From the NCBI GenBank assembly GCA_002798195.1, contig NWQM01000017.1:1-64000 (forward strand): DNA of 64,000 nt, in the 5' to 3' direction. Source of the stretch: Lysobacteraceae bacterium NML03-0222. Lineage in GTDB: Bacteria; Pseudomonadota; Gammaproteobacteria; Xanthomonadales; Xanthomonadaceae. The notes below the pieces were generated by a model, which worked only from the letters and a program-made list of their open reading frames with translations, was not told the origin of the DNA and made no database searches. Positions 35,228-43,894 of the stretch are shown one piece after another (positions within the stretch are counted from its first letter, which is position 1; each line of letters starts with the position of its first letter). Position numbers and translations under genes: made by a program.

Positions 35228-35759
35228 TGTGATGAGCAGCTCTTCAGACAAAAAAATCATCATCATTGCTGGCCCCAACGGGGCCGGAAAAACCACGTTT
35301 GCACGCTCTTTCTTGCCACAAGAGGCGCATTGCTCTCGCTTCATTAATGCGGATTTGATTGCGGCGGGTTTATCGCCTTTTGCGCCAGAGGCTGTAGCCA
35401 TCAAGGCTGGGCGTTTGATGCTGGATGAAATTGAGGCGTGCGTACAGCGTGGCGAGAGCTTTGCCTTTGAAACCACGCTGGCCGGTCTGGGTTATTTGCG
35501 TCACATCCGGCGCTGGCAATCCATGGGTTACCGGGTCAGCTTGTATTTTTTGCAGTTACCCAATGCAGATTTTGCTGTGCAGCGTGTGGCGGAACGGGTC
35601 AGGCAGGGCGGGCATGATATTCCAGAGCCTGTGATCAGAAGGCGCTTTGAAAGTGGTCTTGCCAATTTGAAGCGATATACGCGAACGGTGGACAAATGGG
35701 CTGTGTATCAAAATTCAGGATCGACACCAGTGCTGATTGGATGGGGAGAGAAATCATGA
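35220..35759 (+). CDS. Zeta toxin-like P-loop kinase
   Basis: This 179-aa protein (from the ATG at 35220; ATG 35232 and GTG 35202 are other starts) has a Walker A AGPNGAGKTTFARSF, the INADLIAAGLSPF segment with the substrate-side Asp, FETTLAG and a late arginine pair. This is the single-domain zeta/UDP-GlcNAc kinase-like family. Related toxins phosphorylate UDP-GlcNAc and block cell-wall synthesis; the substrate here is inferred only. It overlaps the 64-aa gene downstream by ATGA, the usual coupling of toxin and antidote. Confidence 0.82.
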   Translation: MVDVMSSSSDKKIIIIAGPNGAGKTTFARSFLPQEAHCSRFINADLIAAGLSPFAPEAVAIKAGRLMLDEIEACVQRGESFAFETTLAGLGYLRHIRRWQSMGYRVSLYFLQLPNADFAVQRVAERVRQGGHDIPEPVIRRRFESGLANLKRYTRTVDKWAVYQNSGSTPVLIGWGEKS

Positions 35760-35950
35760 AAAAACAAGATATTTCCACGGCCAAAGATGCTGATTTGCGC
35801 GCATCACAAGCGGCCATGCAGCGCGCGGCAGCCTTGGCCCGGCAGGTGGCGATTCAGACCAATACCGCCATCGTGGTGGAGCAGGACGGCAAGGCCGTGC
35901 GGGTGACGGCGGATGAGTTGCGGCGGGAACAGGAGCAGCGCAAGCCATGA
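35756..35950 (+). CDS. Small partner (putative antitoxin) of the zeta-like toxin
   Basis: This 64-aa protein has an alanine/arginine-rich helix (ASQAAMQRAAALARQVAIQT) followed by a short TNTAIVVEQDGKAVRVT strand region. Similar small proteins are found beside zeta-like kinases, so an antitoxin role is a reasonable inference, though the order toxin-then-antitoxin is reversed from many systems. The start overlaps the toxin stop and its stop overlaps the Res start, so its dose is tied to both. Confidence 0.65.
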   Translation: MKKQDISTAKDADLRASQAAMQRAAALARQVAIQTNTAIVVEQDGKAVRVTADELRREQEQRKP

Positions 35951-38691
35951 ACACCCGCGTACAACACCATGTCAACGGGCGGTTGTCGCTACGCGCGCCG
36001 CAGGCAGAGTCGCTGGCAAAGCTGATTCAGGCCATTGAGGCCGCGCCGGAAATGCTGACACATGAACGCGATGTGGCGGCTATTTTGAGCAGCCTGAAGG
36101 CGCAGTTTGCGACGCTGGAAGACTTTGAGCGTGACTTTCCCTCGCTGTGCTTTGCGCTGGCCACCGGGGTGGGCAAAACGCGGTTGATGGGCGCTTTCAT
36201 TGCCTATCTGCATCTGGCGCATGGCATCCGCAATTTTTTCGTGCTGGCGCCCAACCTGACTATTTACAACAAGCTGATTGCCGATTTCACGCCCAACACG
36301 CCCAAGTACGTGTTCAAGGGCATTGCCGAGTTTGCGCAGCAGCCGCCCCTCATCATCACCGGCGACAACTACGAGCAAAGCGGCGCGGCGGTGGAGGTGC
36401 AGCCGCAGGGGCTGGGCATGGGCTTTGTGCAGGACGTGCGCATCAACATCTTCAATATCAGCAAGATCAATTCCGAGGTGCGCGGCGGCAAGGAGCCGCG
36501 CATCAAGCGCATGCGCGAGGTGCTGGGCGAGAGCTATTTCAACCACCTGGCGAACCTGCCGGATCTGGTGCTGCTGATGGACGAGTCGCACCGCTACCGC
36601 GCCCAGGCGGGGATGCGGGCGATCAATGAGTTGCAGCCGCTGTTCGGCCTGGAGCTGACGGCCACGCCGTTTGTGGAGAGCAGCCGCGGGCCGGTGGCGT
36701 TCAAGAACGTGGTGATGGATTACCCGCTGGCGCGGGCACTGGAAGACGGCTTTGTCAAGGAACCGGCCGTGGTGACGCAGCGCGGCTTTGATGCCAGCGC
36801 GCACACGCCGCAGGAGCTGGAAAAAATCAAGCTCGAAGACGGCGTGCGCCTGCACGAGGCCACCAAGGTGGAGCTGCTGACCTATGCGCGCGAGAACGGG
36901 GTGCAGCCAGTCAAGCCCTTCATGCTGGTGATTGCGCGCGACACCACGCATGCTGCCGACTTGCTGACCTTGCTGGAGTCGCCCGCGTTTTACGAGGGGC
37001 GCTACGCGGGCAAGGTGATTCAGGTTGATTCCAGCAAGAGCGGCAAGGACGAGGAGCAGATGATTGCGCGCTTGCTGGCTGTGGAGAGCGAGGAGGAGCC
37101 GACCGAGATCGTGATCCACGTCAACATGCTCAAAGAAGGCTGGGACGTGACCAACCTCTACACCATCGTGCCGCTGCGCGCGGCCAACGCGCGCACGTTG
37201 ATCGAGCAAAGCATCGGGCGCGGCCTGCGCCTGCCCTATGGCAAGCGCACCGGCGTGGCGGCGGTGGACCGGCTCAACATCGTGGCGCACGAGCGGTTTC
37301 AGGAAATTGTGGACGAGGCCAACCGGGGCGATTCGCCCATTCGCCTGAAGCAAGTCATTCTGGAAGCGCCGCAGGCGGATGAGAAAAAGGTGAGCGTGCA
37401 GGTCGGCGCGGGCGTGCATGCGCGTCTGGGATTGGAAAGCGCGCCGGAAATCGTCCAGGTTCCGGGCAGCGACGTTCCCACCTTGTCTGCACCGGCGTTT
37501 GCCAGTGAAGCGGAAAAACAGGCTGCGCGCGTGGTGATGGAGGTGATCGGCCAGTACGAAACCCGGCCTGATGTGGCCCCCACCCGCAGCGCGCTGCTCA
37601 AGCCCGAGGTGCAGCGCGAAATCGTGGCCCAGGTGCAAGAGCGGCTAAAGGCCACGCAAGGCGCGCAAGCTGATTTGCTGGCGGGGGTGGATGCGGCGAC
37701 GCCGACGCTGGATTTGCCTGCCGTGGTGGCAAAAACGACGCAAGCGCTGGTGCAGCAAACCATCGACATTCCGCGCATTGCCGTGGTGCCCCAAGGTGAG
37801 GTGCGCACGGGCTTTCGCCCCTTCACGCTGGATGTGAGCGGGCTGCATTTGCAGCCGGGCACGCGCGAGATCGTGGGGCAGATGCTGCACAGCAATGCGC
37901 AGTTCAGCCTGGCGGCAGAGATTGGCCTGAAGGAGCAGCGCGCCGAGGACTATATCGTCCACGCGCTGCTGGACTTTGACGACATCGACTACTTCACCCA
38001 GTCCGGACTGCTGTACGACCTGGCTGGGCAGATGGTGCGGCATTTGCGCAGCTATCTGACGGACGAGGCCGATGTCATCAACGTGCTGGATCGTGACCGC
38101 CGCCTGATTGCGCGCGAAATCCATGCGCAGATGCAAGCGCATTTCTATGAGGAGGCGGCAGGCTTCGAGGTGCGTATCAGCCGCGGCTTCACCCAGCTCA
38201 AGCCCTGTAGTTACATGGCGGCGGAACAAGCGCCGCGCCACTACCGCCAGACGCTGGCTGAGCCCGGCCGCATCAAGTCTTTGCTATTTGGCGGCTTTGC
38301 GCGCTGCCTGTATCCCTTGCAGAAATTCGACTCGGACACCGAGCGGCGCTTTACCATCCTCCTGGAGCGCGATGCGCTCAAGTGGTTCAAGCCCGCCAAG
38401 GGGCAGTTCCAGATCTACTACAAGCTCGGCAGCGAGCAGCCCGAATACGTGCCCGACTTCGTGGCCGAAATGCAGGACTGCATCCTGATGGTGGAAACCA
38501 AGGCACACAACGACATCGCCAGCGCCGAAGTGCAGGCCAAGGCGCAGGCCGCCGTGCAGTGGTGTCAGCACGCCAGCGCCTACAGTGCCCGCGTGGGTGG
38601 CAAGCCCTGGCGCTATGTGCTGGTGCCGCATGACGAGGTGCAGGAGTCGAAACGGCTGGCGGATTTTTTGCGCTTTGAGGCAAAAAACTGA
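35947..38691 (+). CDS. Type III-like restriction enzyme Res subunit
   Basis: This 914-aa DEAD/DEAH helicase-nuclease has Walker A ATGVGKTRL (about 71-79), Walker B DESH (about 212-215), motif III ELTATP, and helicase C-terminal SIGRGLRLPYG. Near the C-terminus PDFVAEM...ILMVETKAH gives the PD-(D/E)xK nuclease pattern (Asp about 838, Glu-x-Lys about 851). With the upstream Mod it should form a type III restriction system, cutting after ATP-driven translocation. It is GC-rich like the host. The start overlaps the antitoxin stop. Confidence 0.9.
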   Translation: MNTRVQHHVNGRLSLRAPQAESLAKLIQAIEAAPEMLTHERDVAAILSSLKAQFATLEDFERDFPSLCFALATGVGKTRLMGAFIAYLHLAHGIRNFFVLAPNLTIYNKLIADFTPNTPKYVFKGIAEFAQQPPLIITGDNYEQSGAAVEVQPQGLGMGFVQDVRINIFNISKINSEVRGGKEPRIKRMREVLGESYFNHLANLPDLVLLMDESHRYRAQAGMRAINELQPLFGLELTATPFVESSRGPVAFKNVVMDYPLARALEDGFVKEPAVVTQRGFDASAHTPQELEKIKLEDGVRLHEATKVELLTYARENGVQPVKPFMLVIARDTTHAADLLTLLESPAFYEGRYAGKVIQVDSSKSGKDEEQMIARLLAVESEEEPTEIVIHVNMLKEGWDVTNLYTIVPLRAANARTLIEQSIGRGLRLPYGKRTGVAAVDRLNIVAHERFQEIVDEANRGDSPIRLKQVILEAPQADEKKVSVQVGAGVHARLGLESAPEIVQVPGSDVPTLSAPAFASEAEKQAARVVMEVIGQYETRPDVAPTRSALLKPEVQREIVAQVQERLKATQGAQADLLAGVDAATPTLDLPAVVAKTTQALVQQTIDIPRIAVVPQGEVRTGFRPFTLDVSGLHLQPGTREIVGQMLHSNAQFSLAAEIGLKEQRAEDYIVHALLDFDDIDYFTQSGLLYDLAGQMVRHLRSYLTDEADVINVLDRDRRLIAREIHAQMQAHFYEEAAGFEVRISRGFTQLKPCSYMAAEQAPRHYRQTLAEPGRIKSLLFGGFARCLYPLQKFDSDTERRFTILLERDALKWFKPAKGQFQIYYKLGSEQPEYVPDFVAEMQDCILMVETKAHNDIASAEVQAKAQAAVQWCQHASAYSARVGGKPWRYVLVPHDEVQESKRLADFLRFEAKN

Positions 38692-38816
38692 CATGGCAGC
38701 AAAGATTCGCTGCCGTATTGTGAGGGATGTAAAGGCGGCGTAAAATCGCGCCGATTTGTCAGCCAGCCACGCTTTTGGGCCCAGCCAGCCAGACATCCTT
38801 ACTTGCGGAGTATCTG

Positions 38817-41402
38817 ATGAAAAGCGTATTGGCTGTTGCCATTTCCATGGCGCTGTTTGCGCCTGCCCTTGCGGTTGCACAGCAGGGGATGCCCGAGCAA
38901 AAACAAGACGAAGTTGCAAACCAGAAGAAGTCCAAGGACAAGGACAAGCCGCTGCTGATGCCGACCATTGACGTGATTGGCCAGAGGCTGTTCCCGTATC
39001 AGGAAGGCATCAGCATTGACGAGCAATATGTGCAGTCGCAGGCCAAGGGCAATGGCGATATCAGCACATTGCTGCGCATCAATCCGAATGTGCAGTTCAG
39101 TGATAGTGAGCAAACTTCGCTGAATATGGGCGAGATCCGCCCGGCGAAAATCAGTATCAATGGCGGCATGTTCAACCAGAACAGTTTCCTGCTCGATGGG
39201 GTGTCGTTCAATAACGACCTTGACCCCACTGCCAGAGACAACCCGCATGACACCGTGAATATCAGCAGCGATGCCCAGGGCATTGCCGTGGATACCGACT
39301 TGATTGGCAGCCTGACGGTGTATGACAGCAATGTGCCGGCGAGTTTTGGCGGCTTCAACGGTGGTGTGGTGGATGTGGAAACCCGCAAGGCAGGCCATGC
39401 TTTTTCTGGCAAGGCAAGCTGGCGCGCCTCGCGTTCGGTATGGAATGAATATCACCTGCGCGAAGGACAGCTTGAGAGCTTTTTGAACTCCAATAGCCAA
39501 GCTCAGCAGCCGGAATATGACAAACAAAAGCTCTCGCTGATGCTGGAAAACCGTTTTGCCAACGGGCTTGGCCTGATTGGCAATATTTCCCGATTGCGCT
39601 CTGAAATCCCATTGAACGGTTATGCCAATGGCTTTGTACCACCGCAAGGCAGCGACCAGGCGCGCAAGGACAATATCCGCGAAAACACCAGCTACAGCCT
39701 GCGCGCCGATTACACCACGGCATCGGGTGTGGCGCTTTCCGGTGCCATCAATTATGCGCCTACGGACGAGACTTACTTCATTGTCAATACCAAGGACTCG
39801 TTTTTTGATTTGAAGCGTGGCGGGTATGCTGCCAGCTTCAATGTACGGCATGACTTGGGCGCGTGGCGACTCAAGCATGGTTTGAGCCATGCGGTGACAA
39901 GTAGCTCACGCGACAGCCGTGGCATCAATATCTGGCGAACCTGGGCGCGCTCGGCCGATAAAAACTGGGGACGCAGTAACCAGAGTCTGGAAGGTAACTG
40001 GGGCAGCGTTGATCAGGATAGCCGCACTACGCGCTACAGCCTGGATTTCAGTCGTGAAGCCCTGCGCTGGGGCAATGCCGAGCACCGCTTGCAATGGGGG
40101 CTGTCGGCTTCCAGCCGCAAGGGAAGCTATCACCGCCTGAACGATCATTACGCCTATATCCGCGTGGGCGCGACGACCACTTGTACCGATGCCAATGGCG
40201 TGGTCGATAGCGAAAACTGCTCATTGGGGGCGGTGCCCGGACGCTATTCCAGAATTGATTTCAATGGAAAGGGGCAGTATTTCACCCAGATGGTGCTGCG
40301 TCGTGCCGGGTATTTCGAGGTCGATGCCGATGATTATTCGCTGTATTTCCAGGATGACATCCGCCTGGGTAATGTCAGCCTGCGTCCCGGCATCCGGTTT
40401 GACTACGACAATATCAGCAAACAAGTCACGACCTCGCCGCGGTTTGCCGCCTCCTGGGATGTCTTGGGCAACCAGCAAACCTTGTTGACCGCAGGGCTTA
40501 ATCGCTATTACGGGCGCAATTTCTACATCTACAAGCTGCGTGAGGGGCGTGAAGCGCTGGAAAGTCAATACAAACGCAGCAATACGGGCAGCCATGCCTG
40601 GCAATGGCGGGAGGATTCACGCGCGATCAGCAGCAATACTTTCCGCGATATCAAGGTGCCTTATAGCGATGAATGGACGCTGGGACTGAATCAGCGCTGG
40701 GCGGGTTTTGACTTCAACCTGAAAGTGGTGGACAGAAACAATCAGGATGAAGTCATGCGGGTGCGTGAGCGAAGTGCGACTGGCCAGAATATTCGTCGTT
40801 ATGCGAATGTGGCAGGCGGACGTGCACGGGTTTGGAGTTTCAGCCTCAGTCCCGTGCAGGCGCTGGAATGGGGCAATACCCGCACCAATCTGATGCTGGC
40901 GCTGGACAAGACCCATGTGCGCCGTCAGTACAGTGCCGCAGGAAATGACGACTATGACAGCAATTTTGATGAGGCTTGGCTGAGCGGAACGGTGCGCTAC
41001 AACGGCCAGCTGATGTCCCGCCGCGATATGGATGCGTCCGATTTTGCAAGGCCGTGGACGGCGCGGCTTTCGACACAAACCGTGTTTGGCGAGAGCGGCT
41101 TGAGTCTGGGCAACTTCTTGCGTTATCGCTCCGGCTATGCACGGCCTTTCCGCACGGATGTGGAGGTGCTGGGCAGTGGTGAGCGCGTTGATGTGTACCA
41201 GCGCATCAGCCAGCCACGCACCTTTACCTGGGATGCCAGCTTGCAATATGAGCTGCCACTGGGTGCGCAGTACCGGCCGTATATTCGCCTTGAGGCAATG
41301 AACCTGCTGAACCGGGCCAATGTCGCCACGGCCACGGCGACCAATGTGTTGAGCTTTGAGCCAGGTCGCAGTTATTGGCTGGAGCTGGGGGTGAAGTTCT
41401 GA
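38817..41402 (+). CDS. TonB-dependent outer membrane receptor
   Basis: This 861-aa protein has a signal peptide (MKSVLAVAISMALFAPALAVA), a charged N-terminal stretch, a TonB-box-like TIDVIG (about 42-47), a plug domain (ISTLLRINPNVQF, INGGMFNQNSFLLDGVSFNN, SFGGFNGGVVDVETRK) and a beta-barrel ending WLELGVKF with terminal Phe. The ligand is unknown. The ATG at 38817 follows GCGGAG and gives a clean signal peptide; the longer frame is rejected. It is 34 bases from a di-heme peroxidase gene, suggesting one metal- or redox-linked unit. Confidence 0.88.
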   Translation: MKSVLAVAISMALFAPALAVAQQGMPEQKQDEVANQKKSKDKDKPLLMPTIDVIGQRLFPYQEGISIDEQYVQSQAKGNGDISTLLRINPNVQFSDSEQTSLNMGEIRPAKISINGGMFNQNSFLLDGVSFNNDLDPTARDNPHDTVNISSDAQGIAVDTDLIGSLTVYDSNVPASFGGFNGGVVDVETRKAGHAFSGKASWRASRSVWNEYHLREGQLESFLNSNSQAQQPEYDKQKLSLMLENRFANGLGLIGNISRLRSEIPLNGYANGFVPPQGSDQARKDNIRENTSYSLRADYTTASGVALSGAINYAPTDETYFIVNTKDSFFDLKRGGYAASFNVRHDLGAWRLKHGLSHAVTSSSRDSRGINIWRTWARSADKNWGRSNQSLEGNWGSVDQDSRTTRYSLDFSREALRWGNAEHRLQWGLSASSRKGSYHRLNDHYAYIRVGATTTCTDANGVVDSENCSLGAVPGRYSRIDFNGKGQYFTQMVLRRAGYFEVDADDYSLYFQDDIRLGNVSLRPGIRFDYDNISKQVTTSPRFAASWDVLGNQQTLLTAGLNRYYGRNFYIYKLREGREALESQYKRSNTGSHAWQWREDSRAISSNTFRDIKVPYSDEWTLGLNQRWAGFDFNLKVVDRNNQDEVMRVRERSATGQNIRRYANVAGGRARVWSFSLSPVQALEWGNTRTNLMLALDKTHVRRQYSAAGNDDYDSNFDEAWLSGTVRYNGQLMSRRDMDASDFARPWTARLSTQTVFGESGLSLGNFLRYRSGYARPFRTDVEVLGSGERVDVYQRISQPRTFTWDASLQYELPLGAQYRPYIRLEAMNLLNRANVATATATNVLSFEPGRSYWLELGVKF

Positions 41403-41436
41403 TGGCATCCCGTTGCGGTGATGTCATGATGCGAGC

Positions 41437-42585
41437 ATGAAGCTGAAACTTGCCAATGCTGCATGGCTGGGCTTTGCGCTGCTGGGACTGCTGGGCTTAT
41501 CACCAACCGCAGCGCAGGCGCCGGAGACTTCGCTGGAAACTTGCCTTGAGCGCATCAAGGCAAGTGCGCCGCGTGGCGACTTTGCATGTCTGCGCCGGGT
41601 GTACCAGCAGCCCATCACGCAATGGCCCGCACCGCATATTGACCCCGGTGTGAGCTGGGAGGAAATGGCAGCGCTGCCCCGCAAGGCGCCAGAGCCAGCC
41701 AACAACCCCGGCACGCCGGAAAAAATCGCGCTCGGTGCGCGGCTGTTTGATGACCCCAGGCTATCGGTGTCCGGGCAGATTGCCTGCGCCAATTGCCATG
41801 ACCGGCAGCTTGGCTGGAGCGATGGCCGCAGCGTGTCGTTCGGGCATGACCGGCAGACCGGGCGACGCAATGCCATCAGTGTGGCGATGAGCGGCTTTGC
41901 CGAGCCGCTGTTCTGGGATGGCCGCGCCGCAACGCTGGAGGCGCAGGCGCTGCACCCCATCCTGGATGCCCGTGAAATGGCCTTTACCCCGGAAGGCGCA
42001 GCACAGCGTTTGCAGCAAAGCGGTGACTATGCGGCCAGTTTCACCCAGGTATTTGGGGATGATGAGATCACCCCCGAGCGCCTTGCGATGGCGCTGGCGG
42101 CCTTCCAGCGCAGCCTGCTGCCGCGTTTCAACCGTTTCGATCGTTTTCTGGAAGGCCGGCATAGCGCGCTCAATGACCAGCAGCTATGGGGGCTGCATCT
42201 GTTCCGTACCCGTGCGCGCTGCATGAACTGCCACTTTGGTGCCGCGCTGACCGATAACCAGTTCCATAACCTCGGGCTGCATTTTCATGGCCGCGCCCGG
42301 CAGGATCTGGGTCGCTATGAAGTGACCGGCAACCCCGACGACAGTGGCAAGTTCCGCACGCCCTCGCTGCGGGGTGTCGGCAAGAGTGGGCCGTGGATGC
42401 ATAACGGCCTGTTCCATGACTTGCGCGGGGTGATGAATATGTACAACGCCGGGATGCCGCGCCCGCGCCCCAATGCCAGGCAGCAGAACGATCCGACCTT
42501 TCCCAAGCCCGACCCGTTGTTGCAGCCGCTGGATTTGCATCGCAGCGAGATTGAGGCCATTACCGAGTTCTTGCGGACGCTGTAA
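41437..42585 (+). CDS. Di-heme cytochrome c peroxidase/MauG-family protein
   Basis: This 382-aa protein has a signal peptide (to about AQA at 28) and two c-type heme sites, CANCH (about 118) and CMNCH (about 263), placing it in the periplasm. The spacing and the C-terminal FRTPSLRGVGKSGPWMHNG segment match the bacterial cytochrome c peroxidase/MauG superfamily. Whether it reduces peroxide or modifies a substrate protein cannot be decided from sequence. It follows the TonB receptor and is convergent with the sensor kinase gene, 8 bases away. Confidence 0.9.
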   Translation: MKLKLANAAWLGFALLGLLGLSPTAAQAPETSLETCLERIKASAPRGDFACLRRVYQQPITQWPAPHIDPGVSWEEMAALPRKAPEPANNPGTPEKIALGARLFDDPRLSVSGQIACANCHDRQLGWSDGRSVSFGHDRQTGRRNAISVAMSGFAEPLFWDGRAATLEAQALHPILDAREMAFTPEGAAQRLQQSGDYAASFTQVFGDDEITPERLAMALAAFQRSLLPRFNRFDRFLEGRHSALNDQQLWGLHLFRTRARCMNCHFGAALTDNQFHNLGLHFHGRARQDLGRYEVTGNPDDSGKFRTPSLRGVGKSGPWMHNGLFHDLRGVMNMYNAGMPRPRPNARQQNDPTFPKPDPLLQPLDLHRSEIEAITEFLRTL

Positions 42586-42593
42586 GCGATTAA

Positions 42594-43892
42594 TCAATCC
42601 GGCAGCGTCAGGCTGACGCCAAGGCCGCCGCCTTCGCGGTTGGCAAGGCTGATATGGCCGCCGTGGGATTCGATGATTTCGCGGGCCAGCGCCAGTCCAA
42701 GGCCGGTGCCATGGCGTTTGGTGGAATAGAACGGCAGCAGCGCCTGCGCCAGCACGGCCTCGTTCATGCCGCTGCCACGGTCGAGGATGTCAATGCGCCA
42801 GCCTTGTGGCTGGCGGCGCAGCCGCAGTTGCACTTCGTGCGCGGCACTGCCGGACTCGTGTGCGTTCTTGATGAGATTGAGCAGGGCTTGTTCCAGTTGC
42901 GCACGGTCGGCGCGGAACTGGGCATCGCCATGCGCCCTGTCCCATTGAAAATCCATCTGCTGTTGCAGGGCGTCCAAAAAAGCGTCCCAGCGGATCGGCT
43001 CCAGACGGGGCGCAGGCAGTTTGGCAAAGCGCGCGTAATCGCGGATGAAGCCTTCCAGATGACGGGCGCGCTCCTCGATGGTGGCGAGCGCCAGCGGCAA
43101 TGGCTCATAGTGCTGGCGGCGCAGCAGTTCCGCCCCCGAATGCGCCAGCGAGGCAATCGGCGCCAGCGAGTTGTTGAGCTCATGGCTGATGACGCGGATG
43201 ACCTTTTTCCAGGTGGCGACTTCTTGCCGGCGCAGCTCGGCGGTGAGCTGGCGCAGCAGCAGCAATTCATGCGGGCGGCCATTGAGGCGCAAGGGGCGGC
43301 GCGAGAGGTGATAAATGTCCTCGTCATCTTCGCTGCCGACGGCAAACAAGGCATCGCCCTGATGGCTGAACGCCTGCTGCATGGCTTCGGGGCGATGCGC
43401 CAGCAGTGCGGGCAGGCTGTGTCCTTCCAGCCGCCGGCCTTCGCCCAGCAAGCGCCGGGCCGCCAGATTGCCCAGCACCACGCGGCCGTGGTTATCGACC
43501 AGTAGCATCGCCTGCGGCGAGTTCTGCACCACAGTATCGAGCAGCAATTCACGCTGTTGCAGGCGGTTGCGCTGCGCGCGCAGGGTATCGCCCAGACGGT
43601 TGTGCGCGGCCACCAGCATGCCCAGTTCATCGCGCTGCGGCCAGACCAGCGAAAAACTGAAATCGCCATCGCGGTAGCTGTCCACGGTACCGGCCAGGGC
43701 GCGATACATCGCCAATATTCGGCCTTGCTGGTGGTTGAGGTGCAGGCCAAGCAGCAGCAGCCAGAATGCGCTGAGGGCAAGCAGGCCGTACAGCGGCCAG
43801 CCATAGCGCAGGCCAAGTGCCAGCGAGAGCAGCAATGCCGTGCCATAGGCGGCCAGCAGGAGGGCAAGGCGCAGGCGCAGGGAAATGAACAT
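42594..43892 (-). CDS. PAS-containing sensor histidine kinase
   Basis: This 432-aa kinase has two N-terminal membrane helices (about 8-28 and 33-52) with almost no periplasmic loop, a HAMP-like linker, a PAS domain (about 110-190), the phosphoacceptor box ISHELNNSLAPIA with His237, and ATP-binding boxes NLIKNAHES, DRGSGMNEAVL and GTGLGLAL. The NN in the H-box is typical of NtrB-like kinases that pair with sigma-54 activators. It lies 2 bases after such an activator gene, so the two form a pair. Confidence 0.9.
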   Translation of the reverse strand: MFISLRLRLALLLAAYGTALLLSLALGLRYGWPLYGLLALSAFWLLLLGLHLNHQQGRILAMYRALAGTVDSYRDGDFSFSLVWPQRDELGMLVAAHNRLGDTLRAQRNRLQQRELLLDTVVQNSPQAMLLVDNHGRVVLGNLAARRLLGEGRRLEGHSLPALLAHRPEAMQQAFSHQGDALFAVGSEDDEDIYHLSRRPLRLNGRPHELLLLRQLTAELRRQEVATWKKVIRVISHELNNSLAPIASLAHSGAELLRRQHYEPLPLALATIEERARHLEGFIRDYARFAKLPAPRLEPIRWDAFLDALQQQMDFQWDRAHGDAQFRADRAQLEQALLNLIKNAHESGSAAHEVQLRLRRQPQGWRIDILDRGSGMNEAVLAQALLPFYSTKRHGTGLGLALAREIIESHGGHISLANREGGGLGVSLTLPD

Positions 43893-43894
43893 GA

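Noticed and set aside
35989..37638. Long minus-strand open frame of 549 codons opposite the Res gene
   Set aside because: The composition is His/Arg/Leu/Gln-rich, typical of antisense frames in GC-rich genes, while the plus strand encodes a clear helicase.
31652..38691. The defence island as a prophage or integrative element
   Set aside because: No integrase, att-like direct repeats, tRNA target or structural phage genes are seen at either edge.
38696..38714. GGCAGC/GCTGCC hairpin after the Res stop as a terminator
   Set aside because: No T-run follows and the loop is long; position alone is not enough.
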